The position numbers were made by a program, and so were the translations under genes. Below, piece by piece: positions 33,343 through 44,300 of a DNA stretch of 64,000 nt. Position 1 is the first letter of the stretch, and each line of letters starts with the position of its first letter. The notes beneath the pieces were generated by a model that ran no database searches, was not told where the DNA came from, and saw only the letters and a list, made by a program, of their open reading frames with translations. This DNA comes from Acidobacteriota bacterium (GTDB taxonomy: Bacteria > Acidobacteriota > Terriglobia > Terriglobales > Acidobacteriaceae), in the NCBI GenBank assembly GCA_016196065.1, contig JACPYL010000027.1:310001-374000 (forward strand). The letters run 5' to 3'.

Positions 33343-34011
33343 TTACACCAGCGCTGTTTCCGACCGTGCGGCAGCGGCCTTCACGACGGCACGTGGAAAG
33401 ATCGTCCTCCAATCCAGGAAGATGTTCGGCAAGAAGGCGGCAAGAGCGATGGTGGTCCACACCACCATCTCGACGCCGGCGGAGCCCAACTGGAAGACTG
33501 GAGGAATGGGAATGATCATGCGCGCGACGGTGAATACCATGGCGAAGGGATAGCTGCGGATCATCCACCGGCGGTGCTGCGCGATGTTGCCATTGCGTAT
33601 GCAGTAGAGCGCGATCGCAGTGGTCACGATCCATCCAAACCCTTGCACGGCCGAAGCGGCGACGAGGGACAGGGAACCGATCTTCATCGCGATGGGAATT
33701 GCGAATGGGACGGAGGTGAACACACTCACGACGTAAACGTACCCCAGTGTGCGATGGATCCTCAGATAGCGTGCGCGCAGACGATTGGAGAACTGGAAAG
33801 CGCCCAGCACCATAGCCAGCGCGCCAAAAAAACCGTGCGCGACGAGGTACCACTTGACGGGCGCGAAGTGGAGCGCGATAGGCGAGGTGGGGTTAAAGAT
33901 GTGCATGTTCTTCATGTACGTAACGAACACGGTCAGTAGACCGAAGACGACAAAGAACACGAGCTTGGCTTGAGAACGCGAGCGTTGGCCAGACGCGGTC
34001 GGAGTAGACAT
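33343..34011 (-). CDS. DUF2306-family membrane protein
   Basis: The 222-residue protein has about six membrane helices (LVFFVVFGLLTVFVTYM, LVAHGFFGALAMVLGAFQFS, LGYVYVVSVFTSVPFAIPIA, and others) and the DUF2306 hallmarks: HGFFGALAMVLGAFQF, then RAxYLRIHRTLGYVYV and AQHRRWMIRSYPFAM. Conserved His and Arg at helix ends are typical for this family; function unknown. It is bounded on both sides by copies of a 41-base direct repeat (33258 and 34113). Confidence 0.82.
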   Translation of the reverse strand: MSTPTASGQRSRSQAKLVFFVVFGLLTVFVTYMKNMHIFNPTSPIALHFAPVKWYLVAHGFFGALAMVLGAFQFSNRLRARYLRIHRTLGYVYVVSVFTSVPFAIPIAMKIGSLSLVAASAVQGFGWIVTTAIALYCIRNGNIAQHRRWMIRSYPFAMVFTVARMIIPIPPVFQLGSAGVEMVVWTTIALAAFLPNIFLDWRTIFPRAVVKAAAARSETALV

Positions 34012-34112
34012 TGATCACCCCGTGGATTGCGACGAGGATAGCAGAAGAGGAACCCAGTCTGGGGTCCGATTCTGGATCTAAGATGGTAAAACTCTGTGGG
34101 CGCCGGGCGGCC

Positions 34113-34153
34113 GGGCACCCCGAAGTCTTTGTGGGTGAAGTGGGCTACACGCC
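34113..34153. repeat. Direct repeat flanking the DUF2306 gene, copy B
   Basis: Starts gggcaccccgaagtctttgt and ends gggctacacgcc; counterpart of copy A at 33258. It reaches the last base of the stop codon of the serine hydrolase gene, so both copies lie right at the 3' side of minus-strand genes. Confidence 0.65.
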
Positions 34154-35328
34154 TATCCGAGCGCGCTCTTCCATGCGCTGACTTTCGAAACCATCTCCCA
34201 GACCATGTCGTCCAGCGCTTCGGCGGATGATCCGCTCCGGGTGTTGGTGAGAGCGGCCCAACAGAAATGGCTGGCCGTGCGAACCAGGATTGCGCTGGTT
34301 CCACCCAGATCGCCGCCATGCCACCAGTGGCCCTTTTCGTTGACCATCCATCCCCGAGCGTAGTTCGGCGACGCGGCACTGGGTGTCGTCATCCTGCGAA
34401 TCGTTTCTGGTTTCAGGATGTTGCGGCTCGCATCGAATCCATCGACGTGGGTCGCGAAGAGAACCAGATCCGTGGGAGTCGCAATCCAGCCGCCGTGCGA
34501 GTCCATTCTTTTCACGTTGATTGCATAGGGATCATCGTTATGGCCGGGCTCGGTTTGCTGGCCATAGTAAGTGACTTCTCCAGCAGCCCGCTTGGCCAAC
34601 GAGTTCTCCGCAATACGCATGTCCTCGATTCCTGAAGGCGAGAGACTTGTCTTCCGAACGTAGTCCGCATAGGGAAGTCCGGTGACTTTTTCAATCACTC
34701 GGCCAAGCACGCAGTATCCAAAATTCGAGTACGCGAATATTTTCCCCGGGGGATTTTTCAGCGGTTTTGTGTCCAACGCCCACGAAATCAGTTCGGCTTG
34801 GCTCATGGCGGGACTGGAAAACATCGGATCGTCCTGCAAATCCCAACCGCCGGAGGTGTGGGTGAGCAAGTGATCGATCGTGATCTCTGCAATACCCGGT
34901 CCATAGGCTTTCGTGCCGTATTTCTTGCCCAGGATGCCGTGGACTCCAAAAACCAGGTCATCACTTTTGATTTTTCCGGTTTCGATCAAATGGAAGATTG
35001 CCGCAGAAGTGATCGGCTTGGAAATGCTGGCGATCCGGAAGAGGCTCGAGGTCGTGAACGGCTGGCGAGAGTTGCGACCTGTCTCTCCGAAAGCCTGTTG
35101 GTAGAGCAGCTGGCCGTTGAGAGCGATGGCCACGGAGAGTCCGGGCGCATTGAAATCGTGCCTGAATTTCTGGGCGACGTCCGCCATCGCGCTGCGTTCG
35201 GATTCCTGAATCCCATTGTCCGGCGAGGACGCGCGAAGCAGCTTTCGCCCGAGCAATGCAGGCACGATCACGGCCGCTCCGCGTGCGATCTGCTGGAGAG
35301 CAGTTCTTCTGGTTAATACATGTCCCAC
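34153..35328 (-). CDS. Serine hydrolase of the beta-lactamase / class C superfamily
   Basis: The product has about 391 residues with a twin-Arg-like start (LTRRTALQQIARGAAVIVPALL), suggesting Tat or Sec export. It carries the class C catalytic set: SISK (in FRIASISKPITSA), YSNFGY as the Tyr motif, and HGGDLGG near the C-terminus in place of KTG. These enzymes include D-Ala-D-Ala carboxypeptidases, esterases and beta-lactamases; the activity here cannot be told from sequence. I chose the GTG at 35328, just before the export signal, because longer in-frame starts run antisense into the FMN reductase gene. Same strand as the reductase, 59 bases downstream. Confidence 0.85.
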   Translation of the reverse strand: MGHVLTRRTALQQIARGAAVIVPALLGRKLLRASSPDNGIQESERSAMADVAQKFRHDFNAPGLSVAIALNGQLLYQQAFGETGRNSRQPFTTSSLFRIASISKPITSAAIFHLIETGKIKSDDLVFGVHGILGKKYGTKAYGPGIAEITIDHLLTHTSGGWDLQDDPMFSSPAMSQAELISWALDTKPLKNPPGKIFAYSNFGYCVLGRVIEKVTGLPYADYVRKTSLSPSGIEDMRIAENSLAKRAAGEVTYYGQQTEPGHNDDPYAINVKRMDSHGGWIATPTDLVLFATHVDGFDASRNILKPETIRRMTTPSAASPNYARGWMVNEKGHWWHGGDLGGTSAILVRTASHFCWAALTNTRSGSSAEALDDMVWEMVSKVSAWKSALG

Positions 35329-35387
35329 TCTGCGACCTTTCTCGAAACGGTGAACCGTGTCTTCGTGCCGATCGATTCCTCTCCGCG

Positions 35388-35951
35388 TCACTTCTTGCGA
35401 TTCGCTTCGATCCATGCGGCAAATGACTGCACGAACTTGACGAGCAAGTCCCGCGTGCTCTGCTGAGTCAGGTTGCCGTGTTCGTCGAACAATTGCGTTG
35501 CGCCGCCGATGTAGGCTTCGGGCTGTTGCATGGCGGGCACATTCAAGAACACCAGGCACTGCCGCAAGTGGTGATTCGCGCCAAACGCGCCCAGCGCTCC
35601 GGGAGAAACGCTGATGACCGCTCCCGGTTTGCCGTCCCACACGCTCGCTCCGTAGGGGCGAGACCCGACGTCGATGGCATTCTTCAGAACGGCGGGCACG
35701 GACCGGTTGTATTCCGGCGTCACGAAAAGAACGGCGTCCGCCTTCTTCGCCTGCTGCCGGAACGTGACCCAGGCTGCAGGCGGGTTCTCGGACTCGAGAT
35801 CCTGGTTGTAGAGCGGCAACTGTCCGATCTCGGCAATCTCGAAATTCAGCGGGGCGGCATTCAAGGCCGCCAGCGCGTGCGCCATCTTACGGTTCAGAGA
35901 GTCTTTTCGCAGACTCCCAACGAGGACGACTACATTCGCAGCACGTGTCAT
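35388..35951 (-). CDS. NADPH-dependent FMN reductase (flavodoxin-like)
   Basis: The 187-residue protein has the family markers: VVVLVGSLRKDSLNRKMA (FMN phosphate loop, GSxRxxSxN), PLYNQDLE, VLFVTPEYNRSVPAVLKNAIDVGSRP and KPGAVISVSPGALGAFGANHHLRQ. It reduces FMN or quinones with NADPH. The ATG at 35951 is the last start before the conserved N-terminal strand. It is divergent from the Rieske oxygenase gene with 195 bases between; the pairing could supply reducing power to the oxygenase, but this reductase type is not the usual ferredoxin-NAD partner. Confidence 0.92.
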   Translation of the reverse strand: MTRAANVVVLVGSLRKDSLNRKMAHALAALNAAPLNFEIAEIGQLPLYNQDLESENPPAAWVTFRQQAKKADAVLFVTPEYNRSVPAVLKNAIDVGSRPYGASVWDGKPGAVISVSPGALGAFGANHHLRQCLVFLNVPAMQQPEAYIGGATQLFDEHGNLTQQSTRDLLVKFVQSFAAWIEANRKK

Positions 35952-36146
35952 GGGGTCGCTTTCTTTTCGAATATTTTCCGAGCGTGTGAGGCCATCATGC
36001 GGGACACGGTTTTGCGCTGTCAAACAGCGGGGCAAAACCGCATCTGCCGTGTATCGAGGGGAGGCTTGCGCCTGAACGAGTTCCATTCCTGCGATAGAAT
36101 CCCAGCGTTGTGAAAAGAGAACTGTGTGCTGACTGCTGAGTGCTGA

Positions 36147-37250
36147 ATGCCGACTCCGACCACCCTTCCCGCCCGCTACTACAACGACCCTGACTATTTC
36201 CGCGAGGAACTGGAACGCTTCTACTGCCAGACCTGGATCTGCGCCGGCCGAACGGAACAACTTCCTGCGCCCGGCGACTACTTCCTGCGCGAAGTGGCGG
36301 GCGAGAGCGTGATCATCACGCGCGATCGCGACCACAAGTTGCAGGCATTCTTCAACGTCTGCCGGCATCGCGGCACTCGGCTCTGTTCCGCGGCGGAAGG
36401 GCAATTTGACGGACGCATCCGGTGCGGTTATCACGGGTGGACCTACGGACTCGACGGCAGCCTGATCGGCGCTCCCCACATGCAGGACGGTTTTTGCCGC
36501 GAAGACTATCCACTCAACCACGTGGCGCTGGACGTGTGGGACGGGCACATATTCATCAACCTCGCCTCGGCGAACGAAGGCTCGCAACGCGACACGCTTG
36601 CTGCTCAACTGGAAGACTTGCCACAAAAGTTCGCGCATTGGCAGATGGCTGATCTACGCATGCATCGACGCATCCAGTATGAAGTGAAAGCCAACTGGAA
36701 GCTGATCATGGTGAACTACAACGAGTGCCTGCACTGTCCGATCCTGCATCCGTCGCTGAGCGCGATTACTGATTACCTTTCGGGGGAGAACGACGAGCCG
36801 CGTCGCGGATACATTGGCGGCACGATGGATTTTCAGGGCGGCGCCCTGACCATGTCGAAAGACGGCAAGTTGCGACGCGACTACCTTCCGGGCTTATCCG
36901 CCGAAGAACGCAGCAAGGTTTATTACTACGCGGTGTTTCCCAATCTGCTGATCAGCCTGCATCCCGATTACGTGATGACCCACACGCTCTGGCCGCGCGC
37001 GGTCGATCGCACGGATGTGATCTGCGAATGGCACTTCCATCCCGCCGAGATGGCCAAGCCCGACTTTGAAGCCGCCGACGCGGTCGAGTTCTGGGACGCG
37101 ACGAACCGCGAAGACTGGGCCATCTCCGAACTTTCGCACGCCGGAATCAAGTCGCGTGCCTACAAACCGGGCCCCTACTCGCGCTGCGAGTCGCTACCCC
37201 ACGCGTTTGACAAGATGGTGCTCGAGCGCGAGAGAGAAAGTAAAAGGTAG
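36147..37250 (+). CDS. Rieske non-heme iron oxygenase, alpha subunit
   Basis: The 367-residue protein has the [2Fe-2S] Rieske ligands C72-x-H74 (NVCRHRGTRLC) and C93-x2-H96 (CGYHGWTY). The catalytic domain has the mononuclear iron set with H197 and H201 (NYNECLHCPILHPSL) and a late Asp (NREDWAISE). This is the ring-hydroxylating dioxygenase alpha-subunit layout; related proteins also demethylate or hydroxylate quaternary amines such as carnitine or choline derivatives. No beta subunit, ferredoxin or dedicated reductase is adjacent, so it is probably a homotrimer served by generic electron carriers. Substrate unknown. Confidence 0.92.
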   Translation: MPTPTTLPARYYNDPDYFREELERFYCQTWICAGRTEQLPAPGDYFLREVAGESVIITRDRDHKLQAFFNVCRHRGTRLCSAAEGQFDGRIRCGYHGWTYGLDGSLIGAPHMQDGFCREDYPLNHVALDVWDGHIFINLASANEGSQRDTLAAQLEDLPQKFAHWQMADLRMHRRIQYEVKANWKLIMVNYNECLHCPILHPSLSAITDYLSGENDEPRRGYIGGTMDFQGGALTMSKDGKLRRDYLPGLSAEERSKVYYYAVFPNLLISLHPDYVMTHTLWPRAVDRTDVICEWHFHPAEMAKPDFEAADAVEFWDATNREDWAISELSHAGIKSRAYKPGPYSRCESLPHAFDKMVLERERESKR

Positions 37251-37267
37251 CAAACCACTCCGTCGAT

Positions 37268-37867
37268 CTACTTCTTGTGGAACATCTCAACGTCGATTTG
37301 AAGCTTCACGATATCGCCCACGACGGCTTCGCCGGTCTTGAGCATGTTGTTCCAGACCAATCCGTAATCCTGCCGCTTAAGGCTGCCGGTGGCGGAGAGT
37401 CCACGGCGCGCATTTCCCCATGTATCCGTGATTTCTGGCGTGGGGCCATCGACGTCCAGCGTGATCTCGCGGGTCACTCCGTGCATCGTAAGATCGCCAA
37501 TCATTTGAAGTTTGCCGCCGCTATTCACGATCTTCTTGGATTTGAAATCGATGGTGGGAAATTTTTCCACTTCAAAAAAGTGGGCACTTCGCAAATCGGC
37601 GTCGCGCGGTGCGACGCGCGTATCGACGGAGTTGACATCGATGCTCGCAGAAACCTGGGACTGGACGATGTCCTTCTCGTTGAAATCAACGTTGCCGCTC
37701 ACTTTGGTGAAGGTGCCCGTCACGTTGGAGATGGCCATGTGTCGCACTGTGAATTGCGCGGAGGAATGATTTGGGTCGATTGTCCAGGTCAGCGTCTGTG
37801 CGAACGCCGGCATGACTGTGAATAGTCCTAAAACCAAGAGTGCGAATAACCGATTGAAAACTTTCAA
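37268..37867 (-). CDS. Exported YceI-family lipocalin-like protein
   Basis: The 199-residue protein has a signal peptide (MKVFNRLFALLVLGLFTVMP, AFA-Q cut) and the full YceI core: WTIDPNHSSAQFTVRHMAISNVTGTF, VDTRVAPRDADLRSAHFFEVEKFPTIDFKS, LTMHGVTREITLDV and the closing strand DIVKLQIDVEMF. YceI proteins are periplasmic barrels that bind long isoprenoid lipids. An upstream gene relationship is not evident; it converges with the Rieske gene with 17 bases between stops. Confidence 0.93.
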   Translation of the reverse strand: MKVFNRLFALLVLGLFTVMPAFAQTLTWTIDPNHSSAQFTVRHMAISNVTGTFTKVSGNVDFNEKDIVQSQVSASIDVNSVDTRVAPRDADLRSAHFFEVEKFPTIDFKSKKIVNSGGKLQMIGDLTMHGVTREITLDVDGPTPEITDTWGNARRGLSATGSLKRQDYGLVWNNMLKTGEAVVGDIVKLQIDVEMFHKK

Positions 37868-37994
37868 GATAGAGACCTTTCTTTAGTCTGGCAAAAGTGA
37901 TTTCTGATTCTCTAAAGACTATCGGCAGCAATCGAAAGTCGCAAATTATCCTGACGCCCGGTTGGTAGCGCGCCGGTTTCCGCCAGCTTCAAAA

Positions 37995-38109
37995 GCCTTA
38001 ACCACGAAGGCCACGAAGGTACACACGAAGTATCACGAAGGATTTTGGTTTCATTCTCTCGACTTGGTGGACCTTCGTGGTTTCCTCCGTGGCCTTCGTG
38101 GTTGAAGGG
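37995..38109. repeat. Large interrupted inverted repeat (ccacgaagg family)
   Basis: The left arm contains aaccacgaaggccacgaagg plus two further cacgaag units; the right arm is built from ccttcgtgg units, ending ggccttcgtggtt. The arms pair imperfectly over about 45 bases around a central spacer. The 300-base gap 37868-38167 holds nothing else I can support. It lies between two divergently transcribed genes, so it is not a simple terminator. Confidence 0.7.
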
Positions 38110-38167
38110 TTTGCGGTTTGGTCGGTTTGCGGCTTACCCCGGCGGAGCGCTATAGTTTTACCCGGCC

Positions 38168-38518
38168 ATGTTTACTGATTTCACTGCGACTGACCGCTGG
38201 ACCAAGAAGCCGGTCCATTGCCTGTATAACTGCCTGATCGTGGCTATCGCCACGCGTCATGCCGACGCCGTCGACATCAAGTTCCTGGTGGATGGCCGCA
38301 CGGTCTGGGTGGCTCTGCCTCATCCGGCCTGGGTCGAATACAAGAAGCGGACCGGGAAGTTGATCACGGACGCTCTGGCCAAGGAGATTGCCGGCCACTA
38401 CATCAAGACTGGCTTGGAGTCGGGCGAGGGCGTAGGCAAGGAAATGTACTCCCTGACCATCGACGAGACGCTCAAGCACCTCGATGCAGTGGTCACGGAG
38501 TCCGGTTCTCGGGCGTAG
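38168..38518 (+). CDS. Small hypothetical protein
   Basis: The 116-residue protein has no family I recognise. It looks like a real folded protein: mixed alpha/beta, no signal peptide, starts MFTDFTATDRWTKKPVHCLY and has a conserved-looking HPAWVEYKKRTGKLITDALAKEIAGHYIK helix pair. Two cysteines (CLYNC) are near the N-terminus. It lies 298 bases upstream of pckG; that gap (38519-38816) holds no gene I can support. Confidence 0.65.
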   Translation: MFTDFTATDRWTKKPVHCLYNCLIVAIATRHADAVDIKFLVDGRTVWVALPHPAWVEYKKRTGKLITDALAKEIAGHYIKTGLESGEGVGKEMYSLTIDETLKHLDAVVTESGSRA

Positions 38519-38816
38519 CTGCGGTTCAGTCGACTCTCCGGCGGTTCCAGCTCCAGCAGCACTGTCACACCTCCCTGTGATATCCAACACATCGGCAGTC
38601 CTGAGCGCCAACCATAATTAATAGCGATGCAGGTGCCGTGCCATGGGCATCCACCCCGGCACCGGGTTCGACTTGGAAAGAGCCGCCCAATGAGGGACAA
38701 TTATCTGTTTGCCTTACTTGCCGGGGACTCAGTTTTGCAGCCATAGCCATCCCTTCCTGAGTTTTATTGGGAAGGCGCGGGTGCTCGGAGCGTGCTTCAT
38801 TTAAGGAGTTGCCATT

Positions 38817-40646
<1,830 letters not shown>

Positions 40647-40676
40647 AAGCAATTTGGCGAGTGCGAACAGCTTACC

Positions 40677-40752
40677 CGTAGAGACGAGGCTTGCCTCGTC
40701 TCGCCTGTTTCCCGAATGGCGCGGAAAAGACGCGGCAAGCCGCGTCTCTACG
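40677..40752. repeat. Palindromic interspersed repeat, paired arms (copy 2 of 3)
   Basis: Two hairpins in opposite orientation: cgtagagacgaggcttgcct plus cgtctc (40677-40702), then agacgcggcaagccgcgtct plus ctacg (40728-40752). The outer ends cgtagagac and gtctctacg are themselves inverted. It fills the gap between convergent pckG and the GlsB-type gene and could act as a two-way terminator. Confidence 0.85.
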
Positions 40753-40763
40753 TTGAGAATTAT

Positions 40764-41009
40764 TCAAGCCTTCTTGATCATGCGCACGAGCGCAACGAGA
40801 AGCACCGCTCCGATGATGGCGGTGATGATGCTGGGGATCAGTCCACCGCCGGAATATAGACCCAGCACTCCCAGCACCCAGCCTCCTACAATTCCACCCA
40901 GGATGCCGAGGACGATGTCTCCCAGGACTCCATAACCGGAGCCCTTCATGATCTTGCCCGCTGCCCAGCCTGCAATCAGACCCACCACGATCCAAATGAT
41001 CAAGCCCAT
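40764..41009 (-). CDS. GlsB/YeaQ/YmgE-family small membrane protein
   Basis: The 81-residue protein is almost all membrane helix with Gly zippers: MGLIIWIVVGLIAGWAAGKIMKGSGYGVLGDIVLGILGGIVGGWVLGVLG, a textbook GlsB/YeaQ/YmgE (transglycosylase-associated) pattern. These proteins are linked to envelope stress and their mode of action is unknown. A ribosome binding site (GAGGAG) precedes the ATG. Confidence 0.93.
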   Translation of the reverse strand: MGLIIWIVVGLIAGWAAGKIMKGSGYGVLGDIVLGILGGIVGGWVLGVLGLYSGGGLIPSIITAIIGAVLLVALVRMIKKA

Positions 41010-41112
41010 ATCGGATTCTCCTCACAACGGGATTCGTGCGTGACGGGGAGTGTACCTGAAACGAATCTTCGCGGCCAGCACGAGGTCGCAATCCTGTGCT
41101 TAAATCGAAGTC

Positions 41113-41370
41113 ATGTTCGCTCGAAAAATTCGCGTGGAATATTTGCAGGATGGCACCGCGCAGCCATGTCCATTGAAGTGGCTGGACAGTTTCAGCATGC
41201 GCAATTTCACCAACGCGAGCGTGTTCGACGATACTTTGCCGGTTGCCGATGGAACGATCGAAATCGGCACGCACGTCCCGCTCGACCAACTTCGCGAAGC
41301 AATGGAAGACTGGTTCCGCCGCAAGAGTTATTTGCCCAAGGATGCGGCCCTACAGGTGAGTGAGAACTAG
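41113..41370 (+). CDS. Small hypothetical protein
   Basis: An 85-residue protein, start MFARKIRVEYLQDGTAQPCP. It reads like a compact soluble domain with beta strands (KIRVEYLQD, TIEIGTHVPLD) and a C-terminal helix (QLREAMEDWFRRKSYL). I do not recognise it. It converges with the GGDEF/HD-GYP gene with six bases between the stops. Confidence 0.6.
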   Translation: MFARKIRVEYLQDGTAQPCPLKWLDSFSMRNFTNASVFDDTLPVADGTIEIGTHVPLDQLREAMEDWFRRKSYLPKDAALQVSEN

Positions 41371-41376
41371 AAACAA

Positions 41377-44300
41377 CTAGGCGCCGAACGTGGATGAAAT
41401 CTCCAGTTTCAGCTGGCGCGCAAACAATCGGACAATCATTCCGTCGAAACGGGTCCCGCTCGATTTCTCCAGTTCCGCCATCGCCTGATCGTGCGATTTG
41501 GCAGGAGCGAAAGAGCGGTCACTGGTCATATTTACGTAGGCGTCACTGACCGCGATAATTCTCGCCCAGAGCGGAATGTTCTCTCCGCTGAGCCCGGCGG
41601 GATAGCCGCTACCATCCAACGCTTCATGGTGGGATTGGACCGCCTGCTCGATCTCTTTGCCGTCTGGAAGTGCACGCAGCACCTGCGCACCTAGACGCGA
41701 GTGCGTTTTGATCACATCGTATTCGGCGTCGGTAAGCGGGCCGGGCTTGTTCAGGATGTGCTCGGAGATAAAAAGCTTTCCCACGTCATGAACCCGCGCA
41801 GCAAAGATCACGTTTTGCACTTCTTGCGGCAACAAATTCAGTCCGCGGGCAATGATCCCGGCGTAGTGGCCGCACTGCTCTCCGTGACCTGCCGCGTGCA
41901 GTTCGCGCATTTCCGAAGCGCGGTTCAGGGTCTCGATCCCTTCCCGCAAAGCTGCCCGGTCCAAATCCTCGCGGCCTCCGCATAGCTTCCGCAATGTAGC
42001 GACCAACTCTTCCAGATCCTCGGGACCGCTATTTTCACGCTGCAAGAATCCTTCAATGTAGCCCGAGACCAGTTGCCGCTGGATGCCCGAACCTTCCGCG
42101 TCGCCGAGTAACTCCGCGGACCGCACCTGATTTCCGCCGGCATGTTTCGAGATGTACATGCCCGCGTCCGCCACTCGAATGATGTCTTCCGGCGAGAATC
42201 CGTGCACGGGGAAACTCGCAACGCCGAAGCTGCCCGTAATCTGGTGCTCTTCCAGCATCGGATCGGTAGCCAGCCACAAGCGCAGCCTCTCTGCTAGTAC
42301 TTGCGCCTGATCGATACTTGTTTCCGGCATCAGGATGATGAATTCATCGCCGCCATAGCGGGCAACCACGTTGGACTGCCGGCACTTCTGTTCCAGCAGA
42401 CGACCGACACGAGCGAGCACCAGGTCGCCCTCCAGATGTCCGAGGCTGTCGTTGACTTCTTTGAATTTGTCGAGATCGATTAGGACAACCGAAAACGCAC
42501 GCCCGGAGCGCGAAGCGCGCTTCCATTCCGAACTGAGCGCCTCCCAGAAGAAACGGCGCGTCTTGATACCAGTCAGGCCGTCGGTGATCGATTGCTGCTG
42601 CAGTTTCTGGAACACGAACGAATTGTGCAGAGCCGTCGCCAGCAAGTCAGCCAGCGTATTCAGGATCAGCACATCCTGCGGCGCAAAAACATTTTCGTTG
42701 CGGCTCTCGATGTTCAGCACGCCCAACAGAGTTTCGCCGTACGTAATGGGCAGGCAGAGCACAGCGCGCGATTCGGGTAAGACTCCTGAAAGATGGCCAG
42801 TCCCGGCATTCTGTACGAGCGCGCTCACGCCTGTTCGCGCAACCCGGCCCAGGATGCCTGTCCCGACCGCAATCCGTCGGCCCAAAGCCTGGGACGTGGT
42901 TCCCGCCTCGGCTTTGATCTCGATATCCTTGGTGGCGTAGTCCATGATGCCGATGCCGATGTGGTCGTAATGGAAGTTCTTCTGGATTTCACGCACGATG
43001 TCGCCCATCATCTGTTCCGCATCCTGACTGGAAATTGCGGTCTTCGAGATGGTGTTGAGAAACGCGAGATGTTTGGCGCGGCGCTGTTCTTCGGTAAAAA
43101 GACGGGCGTTTTCAATCGCAACGCCGAGTTGTCCGGCCGCCGTCTTCATGACCTCCAGGTCACGGGCCTGGAATACGTATTCGCGGGTCGTACTGAGAGC
43201 GCCCATCACGCCCGCTGGCTTGCCTCCCAGCAGAATCGGAACCGCACAAAAAGACTTGGCAGGCCGCGGTGGAACAAAGTCTGCTCCAATCTTGGCGCGA
43301 TACTCCTCCAGGTTGGCTTGGATCAGCAGCGGCTGACCCGTTCGAATGATGTGTTCGCTCAAGCCATTGGTGGCCGCGCGCGAACGCTTGGGCAGAACTT
43401 GCCCGGCCTCGCTCTCCAGTTCAAAACGAATTTCATCGTCTTCCTGGAAGGCGATATAGAACGTGCTGGTATCGAAAATCTGTCCGAGTTCGACGTGGAC
43501 GGTGCGCAACACTTCATCCTGGTTCAGATGCGAACTGATTGCCTGTCCAATTTCGTTGAGCAGTTCGTACTCTTTCGTGCGCCGCTGCGCGTCGTGCATT
43601 ACCACATAGTTTTCGAGCGTCAGCGCGATCTGCAGGGTCAGGCCGATCAGCAACCGCAAGTTGGAGGAACCGAACATGCGGCGCTCCGAGTGCGGGAACA
43701 GAATGACGCCAAAATTGTGTTCGCGTGTTTGCAGGCTCACCGCCATCAGGTCGCGGATACCTTCCGAAAGCAGCGTCTGCTTGAAGGCCTCAAAGCGCCC
43801 TCCCGGCAGAGCGGGTAGAGGCTCTTCCATCTCGGCCAAGCGATGGAATGTCACCACGCCGCCGCGCCGGTACGCGAGTTCAGCGAGATAGTTTCCGGCG
43901 CCGGATTTTTGCAATTTCTCCAGGAAGTCGGCCGAGTACCCGTTCTGCACCGATGGCAACGTGGCACGCCAGGGTTCTGAGATCAAAACAGCGGCGCGGT
44001 GCGACGGCAAAGGCGCAGCCAAGCGGTCGAGGAATCCTTGCATGCTGGGGATGAGATCGTGAGCAGACAGCAGGCGCCGCGGATCCACTCCGAGCGTCGA
44101 AAATGCGAGAGCATTCTCCTGCACCGCGTTGCGCTGGTTCTCGGCCAGCACCATCACCATGGCGATCGCCAGGAGCATCTGGGGAATCGGGCCCAGGAAG
44201 TCGGCCGTCTGTCCGAAGACATCCATGAAGGGATATCGAACCTGCCCGACTCCCATCAGTGCGGCCCAGAACGCCAGCGAAATTGCCAACATCCAAAACG

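Noticed and set aside
32785-33939. A 384-codon plus-strand open frame over the GerW and DUF2306 genes
   Set aside because: It overlaps two recognisable genes and its translation is low-complexity and charged with no domain.
35952-36638. An N-terminal extension of the FMN reductase by about 230 codons
   Set aside because: It would run antisense through the Rieske oxygenase; the conserved reductase start is at 35951.
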